Assembly (NCBI GenBank): GCA_001939145.1
Contig: LSRX01000127.1
Coordinates: 960,691-1,024,690, forward strand
From: Symbiodinium microadriaticum
Taxonomy: Eukaryota; Sar; Dinophyceae; Suessiales; Symbiodiniaceae
Direction of reading: 5' to 3'
DNA: 64,000 bases
Both the position numbers and the translations under genes were made by a program. The notes below the pieces were generated by a model. The model was not told where the DNA came from and searched no databases. It worked only from the letters and a program-made list of their open reading frames with translations. This document shows positions 31,376-41,499 of the stretch, piece by piece. Numbering within the stretch: position 1 is the first letter of the stretch; every line of letters begins with the position of its first letter.

Positions 31376-33307
31376 CTAAAAGGCAGTGGTTTGGGTGGTG
31401 CCTGTGAAAGCTCACAGCGGGAGGGAAAAGAAACCTAGTACCAATGAAAATTGTTGGACTGCGTTGCAAACAAACGCCTTCGCGTGATATGCCGCCCCCC
31501 CACACCCCTGGGTGTGTCGGGGCGCCATTTCCACATGGTACTTCCTGCCGCTGCGCGGCGAGACGCCCTAAAACCCCAAACCCTAACCCTAAATCCCTAA
31601 ATCCCTAAACCCTAAACCCTACCACCCCAGAGCCTCAACTGCAAATCCTGAGTCCGCCTCTTCTTAGGGCACAGCAACAACAGCTTGTAAGCAGCCGGTA
31701 ATCGCAAGCAGGACTGACAACAGTGAAGCACTTCCGGTTTAGGGTTTAGGGTTTAGGGAAGTTAGCGGCGCCAAGACAATAAGACAAGCATTGCTATTGA
31801 GCTGACCGAACAAAGTCTCCTAGCTGTCCCTGGTCACTCCGATTCTTCACTTGCCACTCACTGCACGACTGTCACCACTAACCCGGGCATCACCCCAGGT
31901 CAGAATAGTTCCGCCGTCAAGGATGGCAGAAAAAGCAGAGCAAGAGAATTGGATCTGCTGCACGTTCTTCAGCTGGTCCTGCACGGCACTACTGTCACCA
32001 CCAGCCCATGCATCACCCCATGTCACGACGGATCCGTCGGATCGAATGGCAGCAAATGCTTTGCTAGAGGCTTGGATCTGCTGCACACTCTTCAGCTGAG
32101 CCTGCACAGCGCTGCTGTCGATACCATCTTCATCATCACCCCAAGTCACCACCGATCCATCTGCAAGAATGGCAGCGAAAGCACTGCTAGAGGCTTGGAT
32201 CTGCTGCACATTCTTCAGCTGAGACTGTACGTCACTACTGTCGCCACCAGCCAAAGCATCACCCCAGGTCACAACAGTTCCGTCGCCCAGAATAGCAGCA
32301 AAAGCTGCGGAAGATGCTTGGATCTGCCGCACATTCTTCAGCTGAGCCTGCACAGCACTGCTCTCACCGCCAGCCCGAGCATCACCCCAGGTCACAACAG
32401 TTCCGTTGCCCAGAATGGCAGCAAAAGCAGAGCGAGACGCTTGGATCTGCTGCACGTTCTTCAGTTTATGCTGCACAAAACTACTGTTACCAGCAGGCCC
32501 ATTCCAAGCATCACCCCAGGTCACGACGGATCCATCAGCAAGAATGGCTGCAAAAGCATTGCTGCAAGCTTGGATTTGCCGCACATTCTTCAACTGATCC
32601 TGCACCTCACGACTGTGCCCCCCATGGCGACTATCACCCCAGGTGACAACTGACCCATCACCAAGTATGGCAGCAAAAGCACAAGTCGAGGCCTGAATCT
32701 GCTGCACGTTCTTCAGCCGTGCCTGGACCAAACTACTGACACCACCCGCCCGAGCATCACCCCAGGTCACGACGGATCCGTCGGCAAGAACAGCCGCAAA
32801 AGCAGCACCAGTGGCTTGGATCTGCTGCACTTTCTTCAACTGAGCCTGCACAGCACTACTGTCACCACCATGCCGTGCGGAACCCCACGTCACGACGGAT
32901 CCATCGCCAAGAATGGCAGCAAAAGCGCTGCCAGAGAAGCCTCGGGTGGCTTGGATCTGCTGCACGTTCTGCAGCTGACCTTGCACGGCACTACTGTCGG
33001 CACTAGAACGAGCATCACCCCAGGACTCGACTGACCCGTCGCCCAGAATGGCAGCAAAAGTTTTGCCAGAGGCTTGAATTTGCAGTCTGCTTATGTGCAA
33101 GGTCAGGGAATCACCCTTTTGAAGCTTTGCATCCTTGATTGTGGAACATGCATCTAAAGCGCTTCCAGATGAGTTCAGCAGTCGCCCGTGTCCGACTCCA
33201 AGCGCGGTCTGTGCACGACGTTTCACGGCTGCTACCTCTTCTTCCAAACCTGCTTTCAGGGCAACTCGCTTGCCACTGAGCAGGCTGACTTCCACTGCAA
33301 CCGACAT
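31376..33307 (-). CDS. RCC1-like repeat protein with ubiquitin-like N-terminus
   Basis: The first exon opens with ATG (33307) and has 482 codons. Residues 1-73 look like a beta-grasp, ubiquitin-like domain (VEVSLLSGKRVALKAG, later GDSLTLHI). Then come ten repeats of about 41 residues with the pattern VQQIQAS..AFAAIL.DGSVVTWGDA...SS.VQ.QLKN, as in RCC1/HERC/UVR8-type propellers. Seven to ten blades form a ring in that superfamily; the partner here is unknown. The frame stays open for four more codons, but repeat 10 breaks off exactly at GCA|GTGAGT (exon end 31862), a consensus donor. Phase-matched continuations follow: 31713-31626 (acceptor TGTTGTCAG; AYKLLLLCPKKRRTQDLQLR), 31567-31442 (two readable frames) and a possible last exon 31401-31376. 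A spliced-leader acceptor could be the TTTCTCAAACAG about 35 bases before the ATG. The repeats are the firm part; the 3' exons are inferred. Confidence 0.85.
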
Positions 33308-33378
33308 TTCCCACGTCGGAAGGGGTCAAGTATCTCAAGCGTCTGTTTGAGAAAGTCGGTGCAACCTAAACCGTCAAC

Positions 33379-33570
33379 CTAAGCCCAAGACCCAAACCAG
33401 TATCTTGATTTCAGCCATACGGAGGGACACAGAGCGGAGGCCAAGGTTGAAACGGCTATCCATGCTTCTAATACTACTGTAACCGGTTTAAGAATTAGAG
33501 GACTTTGGGACGTTCGGACAGCTATCGTCGGACTCCTTGCGGAGAAACTACGTCTCAAGCTGAGAGCCAT
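33379..33570 (-). CDS. Small ORF with presequence-like N-terminus
   Basis: ATG-initiated, 63 codons: MALSLRRSFSARSPTIAVRT, then a more hydrophobic part (VVLEAWIAVSTLASALCPSV). The Arg/Ser-rich, acid-free start resembles a mitochondrial presequence. It lies upstream of the RCC1-like gene on the same strand. It could be a first exon or chance. No family recognised. Confidence 0.3.
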   Translation of the reverse strand: MALSLRRSFSARSPTIAVRTSQSPLILKPVTVVLEAWIAVSTLASALCPSVWLKSRYWFGSWA

Positions 33571-33708
33571 ACGCCTTAGGTGTTGGTATTTATGGGTTAG
33601 GGGTTTTAGGGGCTAATCTGGGTCCTTACTAGTTAGATGAGGGTTCTGGTGTATAATCTAGTACATCTTCAGGGGGCCCTCAGGCTCTATAAGGAATAGT
33701 ATTCCCTA

Positions 33709-33810
33709 AGGGTCCATGTACCCAAATAGTATATACTTTGGCCGCAAAGTACCTATATAGGGACTACTTGAAAGGCCAAAGTCTATACTATTTGGGCACA
33801 TGGACCCAGA
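33709..33810. repeat. Inverted-repeat element IR-C
   Basis: GGGTCCATGTACCCAAATAG and the inverse TATTTGGGCACATGGACCC. The centre has AAAGTACCTATATAGGGAC. Copies at 46.07 and 55.11 kb. Confidence 0.9.
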
Positions 33811-34815
33811 GGGATTGGCTACTTGTTAAGGGCTCTATTCTAATGCTGCGACCGCCCGTCTTGGTTTTGCTGAAAGTGTGAAAGCACAAGCGGAGCGATT
33901 ACTGTTGTTGCTCACAGCTCCTCGCATATATGTGTGCAGATGGGGATGAAGTGGAAACAGCTTCGCGTACTAGTTCCTGGTTTGCTGCTTAGCCACATGT
34001 AACTGTGGAAGGGAGCTTAACCACAAAGGAGCTTAACCACAACCCTAAACCCTAAACCCTCAACCCCTAAACCCCTAAACCCCTAAACCCCTCAACCCTA
34101 AACCGTAAGCCTCAAGCCGCGCCTATCTCCCGAAACCTGAACCCCCCAAACCCTAAGCTTAAGCAATGAGAGGCTTGCGAACCCTAAGCCCAAAGCCTTA
34201 TAAACCTTACCTGTGTCCCCAACCCCCACAAATAAGTAGGTTATGACCCCTTATTTGGAGGGTAGAACCAGTAAATCAAACAAGGCTGTTGGATCTCCGG
34301 GTACACCCTAGACCCTAAACCTTAAACCCTAAACGCTAAGACGTAGTTAGAAGCAGGGCCTTGATAATTGGAATAGGGCTTAACTAGAGTTATTTCGGGT
34401 TTAGGGCTCTGCGGCTTTAGGGTTTTAGGTTTAGGGTTTAGGGGTGTTTAGGTTTTTTTTTTTTACGGTTTGGGGCTTTTACGGCATTTAGGGTTTTGAT
34501 GTGGGGGGGGTTGAACAGGGGTTTGCTCACTTCTTTGACAGGGTGTATTTAAGTATGACTTCCCAGAGGCTGTAAGGGTTTGAGGCTGACTGATAATGAT
34601 GATGAGTTCTAAGACTGTCCTTTTTAGGGTTTAGGGTTTAGCGTTTAAAGGTTAGGGTTTTACTGCTCATACAGACAAGGTTGATGACGAAACTAGACTG
34701 CCGGTTGCCGAGGTGTTTGTGTTGGAACTGGCATCCCAACACTTGAACCCCACGTTGCCCTAAACCCCAAACCCCCAACCCCACACCCGAAACCTACACC
34801 ATAAATGACCGAGAG
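33811..34815. other. Mostly telomere-like DNA with two coding-like fragments
   Basis: Plus fragments at about 33848-33950 (RLGFAESVKAQAERLLLLLT) and 33943-34005 (MGMKWKQLRVLVPGLLLSHM, then stop, after GTGTGCAG) read like protein but do not join. CCCTAAA blocks at 34040-34105, an IR-H half copy (34206-34290), TTTAGGG at 34395-34445 and a T-run. Confidence 0.45.
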
Positions 34816-34896
34816 GAACACATGGTGCCTTGCCAGCCGCTGCTCATGCGCAAGTCTACTCGCTCCAAGCTCGTCCCCCGGCTACGAGCTGACTGG
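34816..34896 (+). CDS. Candidate exon, unknown protein
   Basis: 27 codons, phase 0/0, between GAGAG and TGG|GTTCGT: EHMVPCQPLLMRKSTRSKLV, then PRLRADW. A possible following block after ACACAG at 34996 reads GFKHVPCGYTVPRARVVLVA in another phase, or ASSTCPAVTLCPGLV and a stop in the matching phase. Between them is an AT-rich imperfect palindrome (34915-34985). Confidence 0.36.
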
Positions 34897-35844
34897 GTTC
34901 GTATAACCTAATACAAGATAAAAGTATTACACTATACTATACTAGAAGAGAGTATAGTAGTATATAGTATAATATCATGTATTATGGGCTCTTGTGATTC
35001 GACACAGGCTTCAAGCACGTGCCCTGCGGTTACACTGTGCCCAGGGCTCGTGTAGTCCTAGTAGCATTCAACCTGCGTTAGACTATGATGATGGAAAGAA
35101 CATTGCACCTTAAACCCTAAACCCTAAACCCAAAACCCGAAACCCTAAACTCGAAACCCTAAACTCTAAGCCGGCGAACTCTCAGGCTCCCAGTCCTGAA
35201 CCTTCCCTTCGAACCTAAACCCACAAAACCCTAAGCCTCTCAACCTCAGCAATCTCCACTTTAGGAGAGAGCTTTGGGCCACGGGGTTAACGGTGACAAG
35301 AATGTCTTTGCAAAAGGGTCCTGGATAGGGTAGAATTNACCTAAGGACGTAAACACTAAACCCTATAATTATTCAGGCTGAGTCGGGCTCCAGCGGCGGT
35401 CATTTAAGGGTTCTATTCAGTGGGCTCTTTCCTCAGGGGCTGAATGCCCTAGCCAAAAAAAGGTTGACCCTTTGAACCACAGCACAGGATTGTCTAAGCC
35501 AAAACCCTAAAGCCCTAAGCCCCAAAAGGTTAAACGTTACCAACTCAGCCCCCAAAGATTCCGTGTTGTACTATCTGTGCTTGAAGGCTTCGGGCTTGGC
35601 ATTTCGGGGCGGTGGCTTGCGGGATTTGGCGGGTTCAGGTGTTTAGGGATCTGGTGCTTTGGGTAACTCGGTTTGAATTGAAGGCTTCTTGGCAGTTTTT
35701 TGTGGGCTCAGAGCGTAGGGGCGTGATCAACTGGTTTTGTGTAGAACCCTGAACTTGTCCGCGCTTCTCTTTGCAACGGCTTTTGGATTGTGAAGACACC
35801 TGCAAGTACACAGTAAGTGTTACATGACGAACCTGGTTTGCCAC

Positions 35845-36771
35845 TCATGTCAGGACGTTGGCTTGTTTCGAAGACTCGGATGAGTGATCCTTGTGATGCT
35901 GCTGACGGCTGCGACCGCTCTGACCACTTAAGACTATTGTGCCACTGATGACAATGCTAGACAAGGCAACTAGACTTATAAGGTAGCTATATCCGCAATT
36001 ATGAAGTTCCATGAACCTCCAAGTACTCCCCTGAACCCTAAACCGAAACCCTAAACCCAACAAAAACATTCCAACCTTAGACTTTAACACCCATAAGACC
36101 CTACACCCCGAAACCCCTGAAACCCTAAACTCCCACAATTCCCCGGGCAGACACCAGGCCGTGATATCAACCAGAACCACTCGCTTTGAAGTCTTACGGC
36201 CCGGAACCCCTACGCACAAGGAGTGATTAGCTCCAGCCCAATACCCCTTAATTAAGGAATATACCTTGAATCATAATATTAAGGCCCCAATAATTTAAGC
36301 TATATTCCTTAATTAAGGGGTATTGGGCTCTCTAGGGGCTTTCACTGGCCTCAACAACTCGAGGTTTAGCCTCGCTACTTGCTGGTGCCTGACGCACCTC
36401 CATTTCGGAGGGCCTAGAGAGCCCAATACCCCTTAATTAAGGAATATAGCTAAAATTATTGGGGCCTTAATAAGCCTTAATATTATGATTTAAGGTATAT
36501 TCCTGAATTAAGGGGTATTGGGCTCTCCGGGGGGTTCCCTGGAGTGGCACCGGCTCCAACGTAGGCATTGCTGGGGGGCAGGTGTTAGGCTAGCCTCCTG
36601 CGTTTCTTTGCAAAGCTCTCTGAAGGGCTTCTTGTACTGCAGCTCGTGCGGGAAGGGAATAGATCTTTCGCTCTCCAACTTAAGCATGATCCCTGACAGA
36701 CACTGCGGGGCGTCTACATGTGGAATGCTTCCTTCTTCGAGTGGCGGCGTCTCCACATCGTCAGGGCCGCC
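35845..36771 (-). CDS. Four-exon gene with IR-A introns; C-terminal membrane segment
   Basis: Exon 36771-36551 (73 codons plus two bases: DVETPPLEEGSIPHVDAPQC ... SIPFPHELQYKKPFRELCKE) ends CG|GTGCCA. Exon 36413-36340 begins at CTCTCTAG (PSEMEVRQAPASSEAKPRVV) and ends A|GC, a GC donor. Exon 36209-36155 begins after GTGCGTAG (PGRKTSKRVVLVDITA) and ends TG|GTGTCT. Exon 36016-35845 ends with a stop: YSYLISLVALSSIVISGTIV is a likely membrane helix, followed by a polar tail ending KQANVLT. Phases match at every join. Introns 1 and 2 (137 and 130 bp) each consist mainly of one IR-A element; intron 3 is telomere-like. Family unknown; the start is missing. Confidence 0.55.
36235..36335. repeat. Inverted-repeat element IR-A, filling a predicted intron
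   Basis: AGCCCAATACCCCTTAATTA and the inverse TTAAGGGGTATTGGGCTCTC. The centre is AATCATAATATTAAGGCCCC. It occupies most of a 130-bp intron. Confidence 0.93.
36415..36529. repeat. Inverted-repeat element IR-A, filling a predicted intron
   Basis: Same arms as the neighbour 80 bp away. The left end provides the CTCTCTAG acceptor of the exon between the two copies. Confidence 0.93.
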
Positions 36772-36798
36772 CTAAGCTCAAAACCCTTAACATGCTAA

Positions 36799-37040
36799 AC
36801 CCGAAACATCCCTAAACCCAAAGCAACACCAAACCCTAAACCCGATACATCCCTAAACCCCAAACACCACGAAACCCTAAAACCCCGAACAACACGAAAC
36901 CCTAAACCCGAAACATCCCTAAACCCAAAGCAACACCAAACCCTAAACCCGATACATCCCTAAACCCCAAACACCACGAAACCCTAAAACCCCGAACAAC
37001 ACGAAACCCTAAACCCGAAACATCCCTAAAGCCCGAACAG
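36799..37040. repeat. 108-bp tandem repeat built from CCCTAAA variants
   Basis: The unit starting CGAAACATCCCTAAACCCAA at 36801 repeats at 36909 without change for about 108 bp, then degrades. It mixes telomere-like heptamers with AACACCACGAAACCC segments. Confidence 0.9.
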
Positions 37041-37217
37041 TAAGAAGCCCTAAAACCCCTGGGGCTTTAGGGTTTGAGGTTTAGGGTGTTAGGGAACCCT
37101 AAACCCTAAACCGTGTTTAGGGTTTATAGACAACATCAAACGGCATCAAAAGTCCTGAACCAGAGGCCTGGCAGGCGCCTCTAATTCGAGTATGGTTTGG
37201 GGCGTAGATGATACATA

Positions 37218-37249
<32 letters not shown>

Positions 37250-37252
37250 GTA
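37218..37252. repeat. CT then AT dinucleotide run
   Basis: CTCTCTCTCTCT followed by TATATATATA, running into TTTAGGG units. Confidence 0.95.
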
Positions 37253-38432
37253 TAGGGTTTAGGGTTTAGGGTTATATATGAACTATACAACCGCTACTCA
37301 ATACTGAATATTAACTCACAATATCCCCCAAGCCTCACAAGCCCTTGTAAGCCCCGATCCCGACTTAAAGGACCGTGGCACTCGGCAAGTATGGTTGAAA
37401 TTTATGCCTAACCATCAGCAAACCCTGAGCCCTGCATAACCATGCCAAAAAGCATTCAACCTAAACCCTAAACCCTAAACCCACAACCCAAAACCCTAAA
37501 CCCATTCAACCATACAAAACATGTCCGGGATCTCCAGTCACCTAGCAGCAAGAAGGGCTCCCTGTTTGGTATTGGGAAAAGTTGCATAAGAGAAAAAACT
37601 AGGAACCTAAGACCACAACAAGAGAAAAAGGGCCCATTGGAAAATCTAGCCTAGGGTATAGGGTGTAGAGTGTAGGATTTAGGCTGTAAGGCTAAGCATG
37701 TTATAAGTGTTTACCCTTTGCGAAACCCGGGGCGAAGGGGTGCACAAGGGTCCTGTTCGTCTTGGTCGAAGCAGTCCTGGCCAAATGGTGCGACCGTTTA
37801 GGGTTTAGGGTTTGGGGTTTAGGCTTAGGGATTAGGGGATTTGTGAGTTATTTAGGGTTTCGGGCTTTCGGTGAAGAGTTCCTGAAATGTACTTACAAGC
37901 GCTTAGAGTGTTTTATATATGAGTGGCTGGGCAGGCTTACGGTTTACCCATAGCCCCCTAAGTAGTTCCTTTTTGGGATTATATTTAGAATCCTGTACGG
38001 TAATCCCCAAAAGGAACTACTTAGGGGGCCTATGGGTAGGTTTAGCGTTTAGCAACCCAGGTCTTGCAGTCAAAGCGTCACCGAACCCCGTAGACCCTAA
38101 AAAGCCCCTAAACCCCGAAAGCCTACACCCTAAACCCTCTAAACATATCTGGGTAGTTCTCTAAAGCAAGGTCGAGGTCCCTCTTTAGGTCCCCAATCTA
38201 GCACGGCACCCTTATCAAGAAGGACCCTTGGTAGAGGCCAACACAAAGACACAAAGCAACAGTCACAGAAGGCCTATGACATCACCGTAAACCCTGAACC
38301 GACACCTGACCCTGAATCACAAAGATTTAAAGCGGAAGCTAGAAGTCGGATTAGCATAGTCCTGATTCCTTACCCGAAGGCCCCAAGGGTTCCTTCATTT
38401 AGGGGTGACAAGTACCCGACAAGGCACTTGGT
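37253..38432. other. Repeat-rich stretch, no supported gene
   Basis: TTTAGGG and CCCTAAA patches (37255-37275, 37455-37505, 37800-37830), IR-E (37945-38038) and a partial IR-D (38152-38232). Confidence 0.6.
37945..38038. repeat. Inverted-repeat element IR-E
   Basis: TACCCATAGCCCCCTAAGTA and its inverse TACTTAGGGGGCCTATGGGT. Confidence 0.92.
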
Positions 38433-38510
38433 CTAGGATCGTATCAACTGACATGCAGAGTCATTCATTCGGAATCCGTGCTTGATCAGATTCCAACGTT
38501 CTCGAGTTTC
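38433..38510 (-). CDS. Candidate 3'-terminal exon, unknown protein
   Basis: After GCATTACAG, 26 codons including a TAG stop: ETRERWNLIKHGFRMNDSAC, then QLIRS. The frame is also open upstream (GLRRAFGALQ), so the acceptor may lie further right. An internal donor CA|GTTGAT is possible. Confidence 0.43.
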   Translation of the reverse strand, partial: ETRERWNLIKHGFRMNDSACQLIRS

Positions 38511-39160
38511 CTGTAATGCCCCGAAAGCCCGCCGCAAACCCGCCGGACCCCGTGCAATCCACGTTTAAGCCTCACAACCTCATACTAAACCCTTGCAAAG
38601 CACCTATAAAAAAAACACCCAAAAGACATTACAGACCGTTGTCGAACCTCAGAAAACCCTTATAGAACCCCGACAGTAACGCTAATGAATCCTGACTAAC
38701 TTTCAATACTCTTCCTTAGGGCCCCCTTTTATAAAGTACACTTAATCATACTTCAAAGCACTAGAAACTAGAAACCCTGAAAGCGAGCTTGCCGTAGCCT
38801 AAACCCTGAACCCTTCCTGTAGCCCAAACACCCGCCGAAAACAAAAGTAGGCTGTGGCCACGAAACTTTCCAGTATAGCTAAGCAGCTAGGTTTTGGATC
38901 CCCAAGTATCCCTAAACCCTAAAGCCAGCCTAACCCCTAAACCCCAAACCCAAAACCCAAAACCCTAAACCCCAAACCCCAAACCCTGAACTCTGAACCC
39001 TAAACCCTAAACCCTAAACCATAAACCCTAAACCCTGAAACCTAATCCCTAAACCCCAAACCCTGAAACCCTGAACCCTAAACCGTAAACCCTGAACCCC
39101 AAACCCCAAACCCTTAACCCCAAACCCCAGCCCCCAAACCCTTAACCCCAAACCCAAAGC
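38511..39160. other. Telomere-like DNA before an assembly gap
   Basis: Complex but non-coding-looking sequence to about 38900, then a dense, degenerate CCCTAAA/CCCCAAA array (38900-39160) that runs into the gap. Confidence 0.7.
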
Positions 39161-39897
39161 NNNNNNNNNNNNNNNNNNNNNNNNNNNNNNNNNNNNNNNN
39201 NNNNNNNNNNNNNNNNNNNNNNNNNNNNNNNNNNNNNNNNNNNNNNNNNNNNNNNNNNNNNNNNNNNNNNNNNNNNNNNNNNNNNNNNNNNNNNNNNNNN
39301 NNNNNNNNNNNNNNNNNNNNNNNNNNNNNNNNNNNNNNNNNNNNNNNNNNNNNNNNNNNNNNNNNNNNNNNNNNNNNNNNNNNNNNNNNNNNNNNNNNNN
39401 NNNNNNNNNNNNNNNNNNNNNNNNNNNNNNNNNNNNNNNNNNNNNNNNNNNNNNNNNNNNNNNNNNNNNNNNNNNNNNNNNNNNNNNNNNNNNNNNNNNN
39501 NNNNNNNNNNNNNNNNNNNNNNNNNNNNNNNNNNNNNNNNNNNNNNNNNNNNNNNNNNNNNNNNNNNNNNNNNNNNNNNNNNNNNNNNNNNNNNNNNNNN
39601 NNNNNNNNNNNNNNNNNNNNNNNNNNNNNNNNNNNNNNNNNNNNNNNNNNNNNNNNNNNNNNNNNNNNNNNNNNNNNNNNNNNNNNNNNNNNNNNNNNNN
39701 NNNNNNNNNNNNNNNNNNNNNNNNNNNNNNNNNNNNNNNNNNNNNNNNNNNNNNNNNNNNNNNNNNNNNNNNNNNNNNNNNNNNNNNNNNNNNNNNNNNN
39801 NNNNNNNNNNNNNNNNNNNNNNNNNNNNNNNNNNNNNNNNNNNNNNNNNNNNNNNNNNNNNNNNNNNNNNNNNNNNNNNNNNNNNNNNNNNNNNNNN
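39161..39897. other. Assembly gap (N run)
   Basis: The left side is a CCCCAAACCC array and the right side a short A run. Frames through it are artefacts. Confidence 0.98.
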
Positions 39898-40041
39898 AAA
39901 AAAAAAATGTCGGGCAAGAAAGAGACCCCGGGCATACTATAGCTGTAGCAGTGTAATTATGGTCAAGTATGCTGGCCTCCATCCTCTAGCTTCAGAGTAT
40001 AAAGCCATAAGGTTTTGGGGCTTGGGGCTTTGGGACTTGAC

Positions 40042-40229
40042 CCCTAGTATAGACACTAAATCATGGAACCCTTCACATAAGGCCCACTTTTCGCAGTTTC
40101 GAAAACCAAAAATTATATCTGGGTCAGCAAGCAGAACCTTGGCATTGGCAACATTGGTGCTCCTTCCGAGCCTGCCACGATGTCCAACACAGGGCATATC
40201 CCTAGACCCAGAACCATAAGTAAGACGGC
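40042..40229 (-). CDS. Candidate internal exon, unknown protein
   Basis: A strong acceptor (GATTCTAACACTTCAATTTCAG: branch-like CTAAC, then pyrimidines) begins a long readable stretch: RLTYGSGSRDMPCVGHRGRL, GRSTNVANAKVLLADPDIIF, GFRNCEKWALCEGFHDLVSI. It ends near GGG|GTCAAG. About 62 codons. No family recognised; the gene would continue into the gap at 39.9 kb. Confidence 0.45.
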
Positions 40230-40297
40230 CTGAAATTGAAGTGTTAGAATCAAGCACGAAACACCCAACCACCTACACCCTATTACCTATTGCTCCT

Positions 40298-40560
40298 TCC
40301 TGCAACGACCGCAACGACAACCGAGACTACTGATACTACTGCTGCGACTGCTGCTGCTGCTACTACTACTCCCACTACTCCTACTACTGCTACTCAACTC
40401 GTCCTCCTCCTGCTGCTGCTTCTACTATTCCTCGTCCTGCTGCAAGGACGACAGAGACGACGGCCACGATGACTACTACTGGTACTACTACCGACCACTT
40501 CACTCCCACTACTGCTGCGGCCAGTAGTGCTGCTGCTGCAGCTACTACTCTCATCACCAC
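40298..40560. repeat. Degenerate trinucleotide array (ACT/GCT/CTG)
   Basis: Imperfect ACT, GCT and CCT units with interruptions. Similar in kind to 62.9 kb and the reverse complement of 20.2 kb. Confidence 0.93.
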
Positions 40561-40807
40561 CAACACATGACATGTTCACAGCATTCCGTCTCTAATCCGG
40601 CACGAAGCTTGCTGAGAAAGACCACCATCACCACCTAAACCTTAAACCCCTAAAAGCCTAAACCCTAACACCCTAAAGCCTATAAGCCCTAAACACTAAG
40701 CCCTAAAACCCTAAACCCTAAAACCCCTAGACCCAAAGCCCTAAACCCCGACCGGCCTCTGACCAGTCGGTTGGCAGCGAACCAGCCTTGCGCTCAGGAG
40801 CCCGAGA

Positions 40808-41088
40808 TTCCACTATCCCTTGATTAAGGGATATACTCGACCCATAGGCCCCTTGGGGTTTAGGGGTTTAGGGTTTAGGGGTTTAGGGTTTAGGGTTTAG
40901 GGGTTGAGGGCTTAGGGGTTTAGGGGTTAGGGTTTCAGGGTTTAGGGTTTACCCATAGGCCCCTAAAAAATAAACCCACAAGAAGGAACTACTTAGGGGC
41001 CTATGGGTAAAGTATAGTAGGATCCTCCCTCCTGATATGATTTAAGGTATGTTCCTTAGCTATGGCATATTGGGGTCTCTGGGTCTAC
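40808..41088. repeat. IR-A remnant split by a telomere-like array and IR-E
   Basis: The left half of IR-A (ATCCCTTGATTAAGGGATAT) is at 40816 and the right half (TGATTTAAGGTATGTTCCTT, then GGCATATTGGGGTCTCTGGG) ends at 41085. Between them lie TTTAGGG units (40855-40950) and a shortened IR-E (40950-41009). Confidence 0.7.
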
Positions 41089-41277
41089 ATCTGAACACTG
41101 TAATTAACCCTAAACCCTAAACCTTAAACCCTAAACCTTAAACCCTAAACAAGGGCTCAGGGCCAAACCTCCAACCCCAGATCCGAAACGCAAGAAAGCC
41201 CATCCAAAACCGGAAACTCCAAGGACCCGACCAGAAAAAAAGGAAACCTTGACACCCCAAAAGCTGCTTCCTATGCT

Positions 41278-41365
41278 ACCCTAAGGCTCTTATTGCTGTT
41301 ATGGGCTTGCCAGGGGAAGGTTTGGGCTTTCACTATGGGGGTCCATGAGCCCCAGGGTAGAGATA
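41278..41365. repeat. Dispersed element IR-P, shortened
   Basis: CCTAAGGCTCTTATTGCTGT to GGTCCATGAGCC. It lacks one of the two AGGTTTGGGCTTT segments seen at 8.13 kb. A poly-A run follows (41376-41394). Confidence 0.85.
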
Positions 41366-41499
41366 TACTACCGAAAAAAAAAAAAAAAAAAAACTACTGA
41401 GGTCCTTACGTAAAAACTAAAAAACCCGTTGCCTCAGGTACGATGCCAGAGAAGTCCGGCGTGGGCGGGACCTGGCTTTGTATTTTGCTTCGAATGTCG

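Noticed and set aside
31851..33382. Several plus-strand frames of 60-234 codons opposite the RCC1-like exon
   Set aside because: They are antisense shadows of a highly repeated exon; each is periodic with the 123-bp repeat.
34915..34985. Possible promoter or origin in an AT-rich palindrome
   Set aside because: The imperfect palindrome is probably another inverted-repeat remnant; nothing links it to transcription or replication.
36799..37040. CRISPR array
   Set aside because: The repeats have no unique spacers, the unit is 108 bp, and the setting is eukaryotic.
39014..39982. Minus frames of 273-322 codons across the second N gap
   Set aside because: Most codons are N and the rest is telomere-like repeat.
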